A DNA stretch of 64,000 nt. It comes from Hepsetus odoe (taxonomy: Eukaryota; Chordata; Actinopteri; Characiformes; Hepsetidae). A program made the translations under genes and the position numbers. Numbering within the stretch: position 1 is the first letter of the stretch; every line of letters starts with the position of its first letter. Positions 13,501-24,600 of this stretch are shown piece after piece. The stretch spans positions 17,623,133 to 17,687,132 of the forward strand of contig CM029378.1 of assembly GCA_017165825.1 (NCBI GenBank). Direction: 5' to 3'. Below the pieces are notes generated by a model. That model saw nothing but the letters and a program-made list of their open reading frames with translations. It ran no database searches and was not told where the DNA came from.

Positions 13501-15665
13501 TTTGTGACATTCTAATTCTGCACATAAGCTTAATATCTCCCTATACCTGTTAGAAAGCACACTCTACCTTCATGCAGTCATCCTTTGTCACATTTTTGAT
13601 GAGAATTTTTTTTACAGCATAATCCCGCCCATCCAGCTTATTTTTCACCTACGAAGACAAAGAGTAAAGCGGGGTCACTGCAGGTTATTTTAAGCCATGG
13701 AGAATGTGTATGTGATTATGATTCTGTTAGTAGTTATCAGTGAAAAAAAACCTTGTAGACTTTGCCATATGCTCCTTTGCCCAAAGTTGAAATTTCTTCA
13801 AATTCACTGAGGTAGCGAGATGCTTGTGCTTGGAAAAGACCATCTTTTGTTCTGGAGAATAAAACAGAATGTTATCAATTCCACACTACAGCGAGTGATC
13901 AGAGAATGGGTGGAAGACCAAAACTGTAACTGATCAAAAAAGTATGCCAACACTATTGTTCTGTGAAAGTCAAACCTCAAGTCTGTAACAGTTAAAAGTG
14001 AACAGTTTTTTTTTTAACAAAAGCTAAAAACAAGCAAATAATTCAATATGTGTGTGATGCAACAACCAGCAGGTGGCAGGGTTCAATGCAAGTGTGGTTG
14101 TAGATGATTTCACTTCATATTGATACGAATTTGCAAAAGCAGCAAAATGTGCAGGAATTTGCTTACCTTAATGCAGGCGTCTGACCTTTCAAGCACCTAT
14201 GATCCTGTTGAAGTGAAAGCAGATTAATTCTTCTGTTCTCTAACAAAAAGAAATGTTTGCTTTGTGTGGGAGGCTCTTGAAAGCTCATCTCCTCTGAGAG
14301 CACCTCCTCTCCTAACACTTCTAACAATCTAACACACCATTCAACTTATTTACTACACTTTTTTTACTATACTTTTTATAGTTATTGTAAAACTCTTATT
14401 GCACTCCAGCCTAAATGCTTGCAAGTCGCTTCGGAAAAAAGTGTCTGCTAAATGAATATTCACCTGTGGGAAGAGCGACGAGCTCGCTGCATGCAGAAGC
14501 TCGGTGAAGGCCTGGTTGTGCTGCAGCCGCACTGTGCTGAACTCGTCACTGATGGCCAGCGGAGAGAGAAGGTTCATTGCTGCCAGACGCTGACCAATCA
14601 CTAAAACAGGCACAAATGAGCTTGCAATACAAACATTCCTGACCACACAAAACCATTGAAAGTAATGCAGAAATGAAATGAACATATAATTTGCATATGG
14701 TTTATTTAACATTCTTTATAGAATGTTTCTTAAATTATGGCAACACTGCAAATTGTTTAATCCACATAAAATGAGCACATGGCTATCAAGCTGTGGTCAT
14801 ACTACAGCTTACCCTTGAACAGCATACGGGCGCGTGTTGGCTCGCTCTCATAAACTAAGCACAGGTGTTCCAGCAAGGAGCCCAGCAGGAGGTGGTTAGG
14901 GATAGCAGAGGCAAACTCTTGAATAGATGGGTACTGCCTTCCTGCCATCAGCACGTCACAATTACCGTCCGAGTCCGACGCTGTGATAACACATTAAAGA
15001 AACAAGTGAGACCCCCCAACTATGAGTTTGTACCATTTTAATACATACAGATGTGCAACATACATCAGGAACAAAGATTTCCACAGAAAATAACAAAAAC
15101 GACTGAATGTGTATTTCTTACCTTCAGCTAAAACTTTGGCAATCAAAGCAACAATGTCTCTCTTTTCTGAAACCATTCTGAACTCAGTGCGTCAACACAG
15201 ATGCACGCTGAGTCTTGTTTGCACAGCTAGGGGTGGGCAAAGCTAGGCCCCGTTTATCAGTGTAAAACATACTAAACCCCACCTCAAGTAAGTTTCACAA
15301 CAGGACATAAGGGAGGGACAACATTTCAATAATTAATATGCAGTTGGTTTCTGTAATTATTGTCTTCCTGAGAAAAGATGGGAAAAGGGACAGTGAAAAA
15401 GTTCTTTTCACTAAAAATAAAAAAACACGACGTCAAAATTATTGGTTTGCGTGACTAAATTTAGAACTCCAATTTGCAATCCTCTTTGACAAAATAACAG
15501 CAATATGTTTTTTTTTTTCCTCAAAAAGGAGATTAAAAGAGCAATCTGAGACCAATCCTCAAAAGAGAAAAAAAGAGACCTAGTTCCTCTCCTCTGAATT
15601 ATCCTCTTCAACTCACCAAACATGTTTGCAACGGGGTTTTGGGGCCTAAAAACTCTGATGGTTAC

Positions 15666-15698
<33 letters not shown>

Positions 15699-17106
15699 GA
15701 TAGATTTGGATGTATATTTTGCATTAGTCCTGCTGGAATATACAACAAAGAACCAGTTTTGGCGGAAGCAGCCTGTCTTATTATTTAAGTCCCTCTTGGA
15801 CAGCTCTGACCTCTCAAGGCATGAACTCCACAGAGCTCTGAAGGTGTGCTGTGGTGTCTGACACCAAGACTGGCTGCTGATCATTTGTCCTGTAAGTAGT
15901 GAGTTTGGTTTTCTATGAATTGGAAAGTATAAAAGAAACTGACATGCAAGGTTTCTCATTTGGGTGCCATGAGATCGCTCTCGGATCATGTCACACAACA
16001 ATATTGGGATGAATCTGTCCAACAGTATGTCCCACCCCTTGTCTTTCATGTCACCTGTGTATTTTCCTCTTTTGTATACCTGCAGTTCCATGGACTCATT
16101 AAAAACAACAGTTAAGAGTTAAAATAGGACGCATTGTATTTAAATTTGAGTTGATCATTTTCTCCCAAATTATGACAATCAAATTATGGGCTGCGGCGCT
16201 AAACCTTTCCAATGAATTAGGCATAATTTGGCAAGAATCCAATGACGACTGATATTTTTTTTAAGTACATTTTTTCCTCACATCTGATGTGGGCCACTTC
16301 TGCACAATGTTCTCCAGTCTATAAAAAATCATCTGCCTGACTGGAGGGCTTTTATTAAATGACAGCTTTTCAACAATACAGTTCACAACGGTTCACATTT
16401 CACATGAAATGACGATAGAGACAATAAGCATTCAAATGTAAGCATGCAAAATATCATTTGGTTTATTATATTTCCTTCAATACAACCTGGAAATGTATAA
16501 TACAGGAACTAAAATACAACCTGGATATTTTTAATACAGGACCTGAATATAGGTCACACAGGGGGCAGGGGGAGTTGGCCCCGCATCGGAAGATTGTGGG
16601 TTCGATTCCCTCAAAAGTAGGTACCTGAGCAAGGGGCGCTTTCAACTGCTGCACGGTGTTTGTGTGCAAGGGTTAAAAGCAGAGGTCCGGGGGCAGCGGT
16701 GGCCTAGCGGTTAGGGCGTTAGCCGCATGATCGGAGGATCGGGGGTTCAAACCCCTTCCCAATAGGTTGCCCTGTGGTACCCTTGAGCAAGGTACCGTCC
16801 CCATCACTGCTCCCCGGGCGCTTTCAATAGCAGCCCACTGCTGCACGGGTTTGAGTGTGCATGATCCAATTTCGTTGTGGTTCATGTGTGCTGTGCCGTG
16901 ACCTCGCAATGACAAGGATTGTCACTTTCACTTTCATATAGCCAAAATACATACTGGATATTTACAATAAATATAGAAACTAAGTACAGCCAGCATACTT
17001 AATACAAATACAGGACTCTCCTGCAACCAGAATACATAAAATAAAAACAGCCAGAATACATTTAATACAGGAACTAACTACAACAAGGTGAGACGATACA
17101 TGTTAT

Positions 17107-17150
<44 letters not shown>

Positions 17151-17366
17151 CTCAAATTCCATGTTTTGAAATCTGACAGATGACTTACAGTCAAACTGCA
17201 CTTCATGGTCGTGATCTGAGAGGGTGAACATGGTTCTGCCGGGTCCAGCCCTGTCTCGGGGGGTCTGATGTCTCAGGTGGAGCGGTGCGATCCCGCGGTC
17301 CCTCACTAACCCGTCCACACTGGGACTGAGACTAACGCTGCTGCTGCTCGAACTTTCTTCTGCCAT
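7577..17366 (-). CDS. eif2ak1: Haem-regulated eIF2-alpha kinase (HRI)
   Basis: Ser/Thr kinase that phosphorylates eIF2-alpha when haem is scarce or mitochondria are stressed, lowering translation. Fifteen exons: 17366-17189, 14980-14813, 14600-14464, 14204-14167, 13851-13752, 13648-13568, 13474-13378, 13213-13165, 13077-12816, 12616-12505, 12135-12029, 9875-9746, 9357-9278, 8847-8614 and 7696-7577. They give an unbroken 630-residue frame, the length of human HRI. Visible features: Ser-rich N-terminus ([10 protein letters not shown]); N-terminal domain with [12 protein letters not shown]; glycine loop [11 protein letters not shown] (~197-207); AVKK lysine (~220); acidic insert (exons 8-9); MHRDLK (439-443); IGDFGLA (458-464); activation loop with [17 protein letters not shown]; and a C-terminal leucine-type coiled coil beginning EIHSLRQRV. 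Exon 9 is taken to end at 12816 because only that donor keeps phase with [15 protein letters not shown]. ankrd61 lies antisense in the intron between 12029 and 9875. The haem-ligand positions differ from the mammalian protein (see findings). Confidence 0.96.
9390..9416. repeat. AT-rich microsatellite
   Basis: Interrupted TATATAT run in the eif2ak1 intron between exons 12 and 13. Confidence 0.7.
10087..11922 (+). CDS. ankrd61: Ankyrin repeat domain-containing protein 61
   Basis: Ankyrin-repeat protein of unknown biochemical role. Three exons: 10087-10290, 10733-10827 and 10941-11922, with donors TCG|GTAGGT and TG|GTAACT and acceptors TCTCAG and GTTAG. Together they encode 426 residues (human about 418). 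The start MGNAMTG resembles the human N-terminus (MGN). Ankyrin units are visible as [53 protein letters not shown] and [16 protein letters not shown]. The long open frame that starts at 10825 is not the real N-terminus, because its first part runs through the 113-base intron. The gene lies wholly inside the eif2ak1 intron between 12029 and 9875, on the opposite strand, an arrangement also known for human ANKRD61/EIF2AK1. Confidence 0.93.
15122..15176 (-). other. Candidate alternative first exon (or poison exon) of eif2ak1
   Basis: The ATG at 15176 opens a short frame ([18 protein letters not shown]) ending at a strong donor GAAG|GTAAGA. Its phase (1) is exactly that needed by exon 2 at 14980. 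An in-frame TGA lies just upstream of the ATG. If instead it were spliced between exons 1 and 2, the junction would create TAA at once. Exon 1 (ending GACT) joins exon 2 directly and gives a sequence aligning with mammalian HRI, so this piece is optional at best. Confidence 0.4.
15673..16095. mobile_element. Degenerate DNA-transposon-like repeat in eif2ak1 intron 1
   Basis: Contains a run including GTGTGCTGTGGTGTCTGACACCAAGACTG-type wording, which I recall as part of a high-copy fish DNA-transposon repeat. Related broken pieces appear near 51.2-51.8 kb and 56.4-56.9 kb. The 140-codon minus-strand open frame across it begins inside the repeat and ends in a TA microsatellite (15673-15704). No intact transposase is present, and I cannot name the family. 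Confidence 0.45.
16561..16936 (+). repeat. Two tandem tRNA-derived SINE copies
   Basis: A truncated copy (16561-16688) has an intact B-box-like GGGTTCGATTCCC but a shortened middle. It is followed head-to-tail by a fuller copy (16689-16936) with GGCCTAGCGGTTAGGGCGTT, GGGGGTTCAAACCCC and the terminal ACTTTCACTTTCAT. It lies in eif2ak1 intron 1. Confidence 0.85.
17109..17149. repeat. (AC)n microsatellite
   Basis: About 20 AC units beginning 39 bases beyond the eif2ak1 exon 1 donor at 17188. In the transcript it is a GU run close to the 5' splice site. Confidence 0.95.
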
Positions 17367-18645
17367 CACAGTAACGTCCACCCTGACTGCACCAAACACA
17401 GAGCTCTCACATCGCCCCGTCCTCCACTGCCACAACTCCCCTCCAAAGGGAACCGTCAGTTAAGCAAGCAGACTTTAGTTTCTAAAAGTAGAGACGAAAA
17501 TCCTCATCCAACTAAAACTGTCCATACCAACCGATAGTTCAACGCCATGTTTAGTTTAGCGTAAGGAAGTGTCTTCAAAGTTACCGTCCCTTTTGCATCT
17601 CGTAGTAAAAAAAACACCTGATTTTGAGAGTTTAGCCAATTTGACATGGCTTTGGTGCACATTATAAAGCATAATATGTATGTTGTGTATTGTGTAATGT
17701 TCAGAAAGCAAATAAACACCTCTCTATCAAATCATGAATTTGTCTACGGTCCCTTAATCTACAAGCGTCCACGGACTGATGAAACATTTCAAAATAGAGA
17801 CAGAGCGTTTAAAAAATTTTTAAATGATCAAATCAGACAAATGTACACCCTCTCTAAGAATGGAAAGACAAATTATTTCCCTGTAAATGAAGCAAAAATC
17901 TGCGTTTTTCTGTTTCAATTTCAAAATGCTTTAAAAAAATATATCCTAAAGAGCAATAGCGCATGTAAATGTTGAAAATACATACAAAATAGAACGGCTC
18001 TTAAAAACGCATCGGGATTTATTAATGCAGAAAATATAATATCACATATAAATGCTGAAAACTAATAGAAACTTTAGTGGCATGTATAAATGAAAATAAT
18101 AAATAAATAAATAAATAAAGCCATGAAGAAAACATGGGGTTTGGGTCTGCGCAAATAAATTAGCACAAACTTAAAAAAATATATATATACAATATAATTG
18201 CATTTATAAATGCGGAAAGTATATAAAATTCTAAGGGCACACAAAAATACGGGAAATACAATTAAAGAATTACGATTATTAGTAAACAGTTCAGATGTTT
18301 TTAAATGATTCGGGGAATTAACAGCTTATATCCTGCGCACAAAGTGTGCCGACCTGACGTTCTCCGACAGCGATGGTGCGCAGACTGTTTGCAAAGCGAT
18401 CTACACATCATGTGCAGAAAGGAGTCTCAGTACACGATGATGTGAAGATCAGCGGATCTCCCCGCAGGGTTTAGCGGGAAGTTAACACAGCGGCGTGAAT
18501 GAAAGAAATGACCTCAGAAATACAGCTAATTTGCTTAAATACTCTTGCTGGAATGTTACTAGAATGAACCAGAAGGGATTCTGCTTAATAAGCGATGAGT
18601 GAACAAACTTAACACCGCTAACACGGTTTGTTTACATCGGAAAAA
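17367..18645. promoter_or_regulatory. Head-to-head promoter interval between eif2ak1 and pms2
   Basis: Divergent starts (eif2ak1 ATG at 17366 on minus, pms2 ATG at 18646 on plus) leave about 1.28 kb. It is AT-rich in the middle with no recognised gene; the 109-codon plus frame at 17646-17975 has no recognisable motif. Promoters of both genes should lie here. The segment from about 18330 to 18640 is the less AT-rich part next to pms2. No TATA or CCAAT call is made. Confidence 0.5.
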
Positions 18646-21600
18646 ATGACAGATACTTGGTGAGTTTTGCAGTTTTCCATGTAAATGCACTAGCCTGTCC
18701 AAAACTTTGTGGACACCTGCTATCACAGTTGTGCTTCTGAAATCAGAGTTGCTGAGAAAGAGTAACAGTCTCCACTCTTGTTAGAAGGATTAACAGCAGT
18801 TCAGGAATGGACAGCTTGGTGATTTCCCTGCTCAGACAAGTGGTTCACTCAGTCTGTTAATCCCAGGGTGTGTTTGGGTAGATGAGACCAAACTGCGAAA
18901 TGGAACATGGCTGTGAGGATTTGATTGTAGACTAGAGCATTAGTAAGAGTCAGTTATGCTGGATTATTAGTTCTGAATCACAAACACCTATTAAGCTCCA
19001 ATCGAACGTGTTAATGGAGCTCCATCATCATCTATCATAATCATCATCATCTTCTCCCTTAAAGAAAAAGTTCTTTTTTGATAGCACATGATAAATGTGA
19101 TCACATGATACAAACATGTTCACATTGAGTATCATATTTGATCATGCATCTTTTCCATCATCTTTGAATATTGCACGTATACTTACACAATATTGACACG
19201 TCACTGGATTGATGGGATGTGCCGGTACTTCTTAAGCACTCTGCTGTAATTGAATACGTGTACTTCACGGACCGTAAAGGTAGTTTTGTAGTTTTTAATT
19301 ACAGGGTATCGTTTATCTATTTCTCAGCATCATTTGTAAGCCCACCTTTACCCCACTGATCCGTAGTCAGGACCCCCACAGGAGTAGGAGTAGTAGCATT
19401 TTTGTATTGTGATATTATTTATTATCACTCATATTACTCATGGCAGTACAGTAATATGAAATTCCGGTCATCAGAAACAATTCACATCGAATACAAGAGC
19501 TAGAATTAACAGCACAGAGTACAACAGCGTCTCATGGAAGGTGGGGTTATACAAATTAGGGGAAACTACATTTTTTACTCTGTGCAGCAAGGCAGGAGCT
19601 CTACAATGAACATCAGCGAGCAGGTATTTTGTGGGTGGTTGAGCATTCTCAGTAAAACAGTGTCACAGAATTGTAGCGTGTGTGTGCATGTTGCAAAGAG
19701 TGTTTTGGTTGGTGGACAATTGTGAGTCCAGCCATGCCACTGAGGTGCTTGTAAATTCTGGCAATACTATAAAATAAACCTAATTTACTATTGATCCTTG
19801 TTTTCCAGGTTACAACTCTGTATAACTGTCAAATAAAAAGTGAACCTACTTGGTCAAAGGGCCCAATAAAATAGAACATAAAGAGAGTAGATGGGATTGA
19901 GTGAGATTTAAATAGTGAAAGTGAAAGTGACCATTCTTGTCATTGTGGAAACGCAGCACAGCACAACACAACGAAATTCAACCTCTGTGTTTCACCCATA
20001 CACACACGTGCAACAGGGGGCAGCTATTGAAAGTGCCCGGGGAGCATTCGAACCCACGATCTTCCCATCCTGGGGCCGACTCCCTAACCACTAGGACACC
20101 GCTGCCCAAAAAGGGAGATATCCTGGGTGCTTGTTACCTTATAGTTCCCTACATTTGACTACGCAGCAATTTCAGTTTTGTATATTTTTTGTATATCAGA
20201 TAAATTATGTAATCAATACAATGCACTGTCTCTCATCCCCTTAACCTGATTTATGGACCTTGAAATTGCAGCACAGAACCAGCAAGAGCCATTAAGGCCA
20301 TCGACAAACACTCCGTGCATCAGATCTGCTCAGGACAAGTTGTTCTGAGTTTAGCCACAGCCGTGAAAGAGCTGGTAGAGAACAGCATCGATGCAGGTGC
20401 TACCAATGTTGGTGAGTTTCAAGGTGTAGTAGAGATTTACAGCAGAGAGGCCTAATTATCAAGTAGCTTCAGTTGAAGGATTACATTTTTGTGATTATCT
20501 ATTTACCTCTTTGGTCTTGCAGACATTAAGCTTAAAGATCATGGAACAGAGCTGGTGGAGGTCTCTGACAATGGAAGAGGTGTGGAGGAGGAGAACTTTG
20601 AAGGCTTGAGTGAGTTTCATTATTAGTTAACATGCAGTTCTCTCATCGGTGGTTGAACCAGTTTGGTCTGCTCACAATAATTTTATTTTTTTTGCAGCCT
20701 TAAAGCACCATACCTCTAAACTGAGAGACTTTTCCGACTTAATACACGTTGAGACTTTTGGCTTCCGTGGTGAGGCACTCAGCTCCCTTTGTGCTCTCAG
20801 GTATTGATTTATTGTTAACTACTTCTTTCTCTTTACAGTTTCTTCTTCTAAGACTTTTGCAGAGTCTTATACACCCACACCTTTAAGGGTATTTAGTGAA
20901 GATAATGGTTATATTGATTCAAGACAACTCAAGACAACCATTTGAAGCTTTAAAAGGTTCTTTGATAGGGTGATAGGACACTGCTACATTGACAACAGTT
21001 CAATTAAAAACATGCACTGTCAGCTATGTTAGACTTAAGACTTTATGAACAGTACTAGCACCAGCAAGAGTTCATTAACTTTGTTGAACTAAATATTATC
21101 TGCTATTAACTGAATATTATATGATAACACTGCGATATGTTTGAAAGTATAAAACACTGTGTAACTTTTTTTTTTTTTTTCTTAAATCACAATGGCTCTC
21201 TATGTATATGTTTAATATAAAACAAATACTAAAATTATTAACTAAAAAAAATTACTAAAATGATTAAGTAAAAAAAAATTAAAGGAACACTTTATCAGAG
21301 TATAGTATCAAGTCAGTTAAACTTCTGGGATATTGATCTGGTCAGTTCAGTATCAGAGGGGCTTGTTAATCAGTGTCAGCAGGTTTGGTGTTGATGAAAT
21401 TAAAAACAGGTGAACTTAAGGGGCAACAATGAGACGACCCCAAACACAGGAATGGTTCTGCAGGTGTTCCACGGACATTTTTTCCCTCCTCATCTTTTTT
21501 TGACTGCTTTTCAGTAGTTTTGTATGTGACTAGGGTCAGTGTTGCTACTGGTAGCATGAGGTGATACCTGGACCCTACAGAGGTTGCACAGGCAGTCCAA

Positions 21601-24600
21601 CTCCATCAGGATGGAACATCAATACGTGCCATTGCCAGAAGGTTTGTTGTGTCTCCCAGCACAGTCTCAAGAGCATGGAGGAGATTCCAGGAAACAGGCA
21701 ATTACTCTAGGAGAGCTGGACAGGGCAGTTGGACGTCCTTAACCCATCAGCAGGGCCGGTATCTGCTCCTTTTTGCAAGGAGGAACAGGATGAATCCTGC
21801 CAGAGCCCTACAAAGTGACCTCCAGCGGGCCACTGGCATGAATGCCTCTGACAAACCATTAGAAACCATTAGACTTTGTGAGGGTGGCCTGAGGGCCTCA
21901 TGTCCTCTAGTGAGCCCTGTACTCACTGCCCAGCACCGTGGAGCTTGACTGGCAGAACACCAGAATTGGCAGGTCCGGCACTGGCTTCCAAGGACATGAG
22001 GCCCTCAGGCTCTCTGAGGCCCATCTGTAAAAAGCACAAGATGAGAGCAGGTTCACTCTGACCTCATGGGACAGACATGAAAGGGTCTGGATTGTACAGC
22101 ATGGTGGTTGGTCAGTGTTGGTCTGGGGAGGCATATTTAATTTATATTTAAGATAATTTTCATCAAATGATGTGGCATCCTTTTACTCCTAACACATTAC
22201 CCATTCCATATCAGTATGGAGATCCAGCAGGATTTTTTATCCATTTGAGATCTGATGTGTTTTTAAAGTGTTCCTTTAATTTTTTTTTGTAACAGTGTAT
22301 ATAGGTAGTTATTAGTGAAGGATTATTACAGGGGTATTGCAAGATGGGACAGTTATTCTTTGTCCTATTTATATATCTACCTAACTCTGTTACCTTAACT
22401 CTTGTGTGTCTTCTCAGCGACCTCAGTGTGGTGACCTGTCATGAAAGCTGTAATGTGGGAACTCGCCTTGTATTTGATCATGATGGTTGTCTTGTCCAGC
22501 GTGCTCCATGCCCCCGGCAGCAGGGCACCACAGTCAGCCTACAGCAGCTCTTCTCCACCCTGCCTGTTCGCCACAAAGAGTTCCAACGCAACATCAAAAA
22601 GGTTCACATATGACTGTAGCTTGTAGTGAAAAGGGCAATATTGCAAGAGGACAATATGAAGTCATTCTTTAGATGTGCAGTATATATCAGGTTTAAGAAC
22701 AAGTCTGAAAATTAAAAACCCACCAGGCAACCAGATGTGCCACATTTAATAAATATAATTATTAATAATTTAATAAATGTAATAAACTAAACTTTTGTGT
22801 ATAATACAATAACAGTTTACATTTAAATTTTAATGTTGTTAGTGCTTATGCCCCACAAGTTGGTTATGAGATGGAGGAGAAAGAAGAATTCTGGAGTGAG
22901 TTAGATAAAGTGATAGGGAGTGTACCCAGGGGAGAGAGAGTGATGATTGGTGCAGACTTTAATGGACATGCTGGTGAAGAGAACAGAGGTGATGGGCAAG
23001 TATGGTGTCACGGAGAGAAAAGCTGAAATTCAGATGATTGTAGATTTTGCAAAAAGGATGGAAATGGCTGTAGTAAATACTTATTTTAAGAAGAGGGAGG
23101 AGCACAGGGTGACGTATAAGAGTGGAGGAAGATGCTCACAGGGTCAGTCTGAAGGAGATTGGAGACTGCAAAGTAGTGACAGGGGAGATTGTAGCTAAAC
23201 AGCATAGGATGGTGGTTTGTAGGATGACCTTGGAGGTCAAGAAGAGGAGGAAAGTGAGGGCAGAGTCAAGGATCAAGTAGTAGAAGCTGAAGAAGGAAGA
23301 CTGCATAGTAGAATTCAGACATGAGTTAAGACGGGCCCTGGGAGGTAGTAGTGAAGATTCACCAGAGTGCTGAGCAACAACTGCAAAAGTGAGATGCTGT
23401 AAGTGAGACAGCTACACTGTGCACAATTATTAGGCAAGTGAGTATTTTGAGGTTTAATTTGAATCTGGAACAAATCCAATGCTATCAGTCAATTCAAAAT
23501 GTTAATAACACTGAAACTTGAATGTTTTTCAACTGCAACTTTTAGTGTGTAATTATTATGCAACTAAATGAAAAAAGAAAATTTTGTTGTTTTGGATGTT
23601 TGTTTGGATGTTTTGGAGACAAACTGAAAAAGCACTTTGAAGATTTAAAAACACAACCTGGCTTCTCTAACTTTGTGTATTGTTACACTGGAAATAAGTG
23701 AAGTAAATGAGTTGTTTTATTGCACAGGAATATGCTAAAATGATTCATGTCCTGCAATCATACTGCATCATCTCCACTGGTGTGCGCATCACATGCACCA
23801 ACCAAACTGGCCAAAGTAAGCGTAGCACGTTGCTCTGTACGAGCGGGAGCCACAGCATGAGGGACAACATCGGAGCCCTTTTTGGACCAAAACAAGTGAG
23901 CATGTTTTAAATTTGACCTTTCTGATAAACACCTGATCTGTCTAATATGTTCATCACTTGTAGGTTTGTCTTCTTTGCTTTGGAATACTTTAAAACATCT
24001 GGAACAAAGAAGTTATCCTCTAGAATACTTCTTTGTCTGTTCACAGCTCCAGAGTCTAATCCCATTTCAACAAATATCACCCACTGACAACATTAAGGAG
24101 GACTATGGTTTAACTGGGGCAGAACTTCCTCAAGAGCTTTTTACGTGAGTGACCACATCATCTAACATAATTTTAACAGTGAATTGACAGATGTTTCCTT
24201 CTAATCAATGAACACAACACACTATATTCACAAAGTCTTTCAAAGATTTTATTATTAATTGCTTCTAAGCTGTTGATGACTTTAATTTAGGATCTCTGGA
24301 TATGTTTCACAAGCTGATCATGGCGTGGGACGAAGTGCCACTGACAGGCAGTTCTTCTTCGTTAATAAAAGACCATGTGATCCATCCAAGGTATTCCTCA
24401 TTCAGTAAACTGTCATAACCTTTATTCTTTGCTCTGTTGATATGATGCAGCAAGTTTATTTGTGTCCAGGTTTCCAAACTTGTGAATGAGGTTTATCACA
24501 TGTTCAATCGTCACCAATACCCCTTTGTTGCTCTGAACATCTCTGTTGCTTCAGGTAGGAATACATGTTGATAAATGGGATGCTGGTGGTTTACTTGCAT

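Noticed and set aside
15669..16091. 140-codon minus-strand frame in eif2ak1 intron 1
   Set aside because: It is inside a degenerate transposon-like repeat and ends in a TA microsatellite. It has no splice continuity with eif2ak1.
16689..16936. Possible tRNA genes (A-box and B-box-like words, GGTTCGAATCC) at many places
   Set aside because: Each is the head of a SINE with the same long body and tail. No acceptor-stem pairing or complete cloverleaf could be made from them.
17646..17975. 109-codon plus-strand frame between eif2ak1 and pms2, considered as an aimp2 remnant
   Set aside because: The translation has no AIMP2 motif and no recognisable family. The region is AT-rich intergenic.
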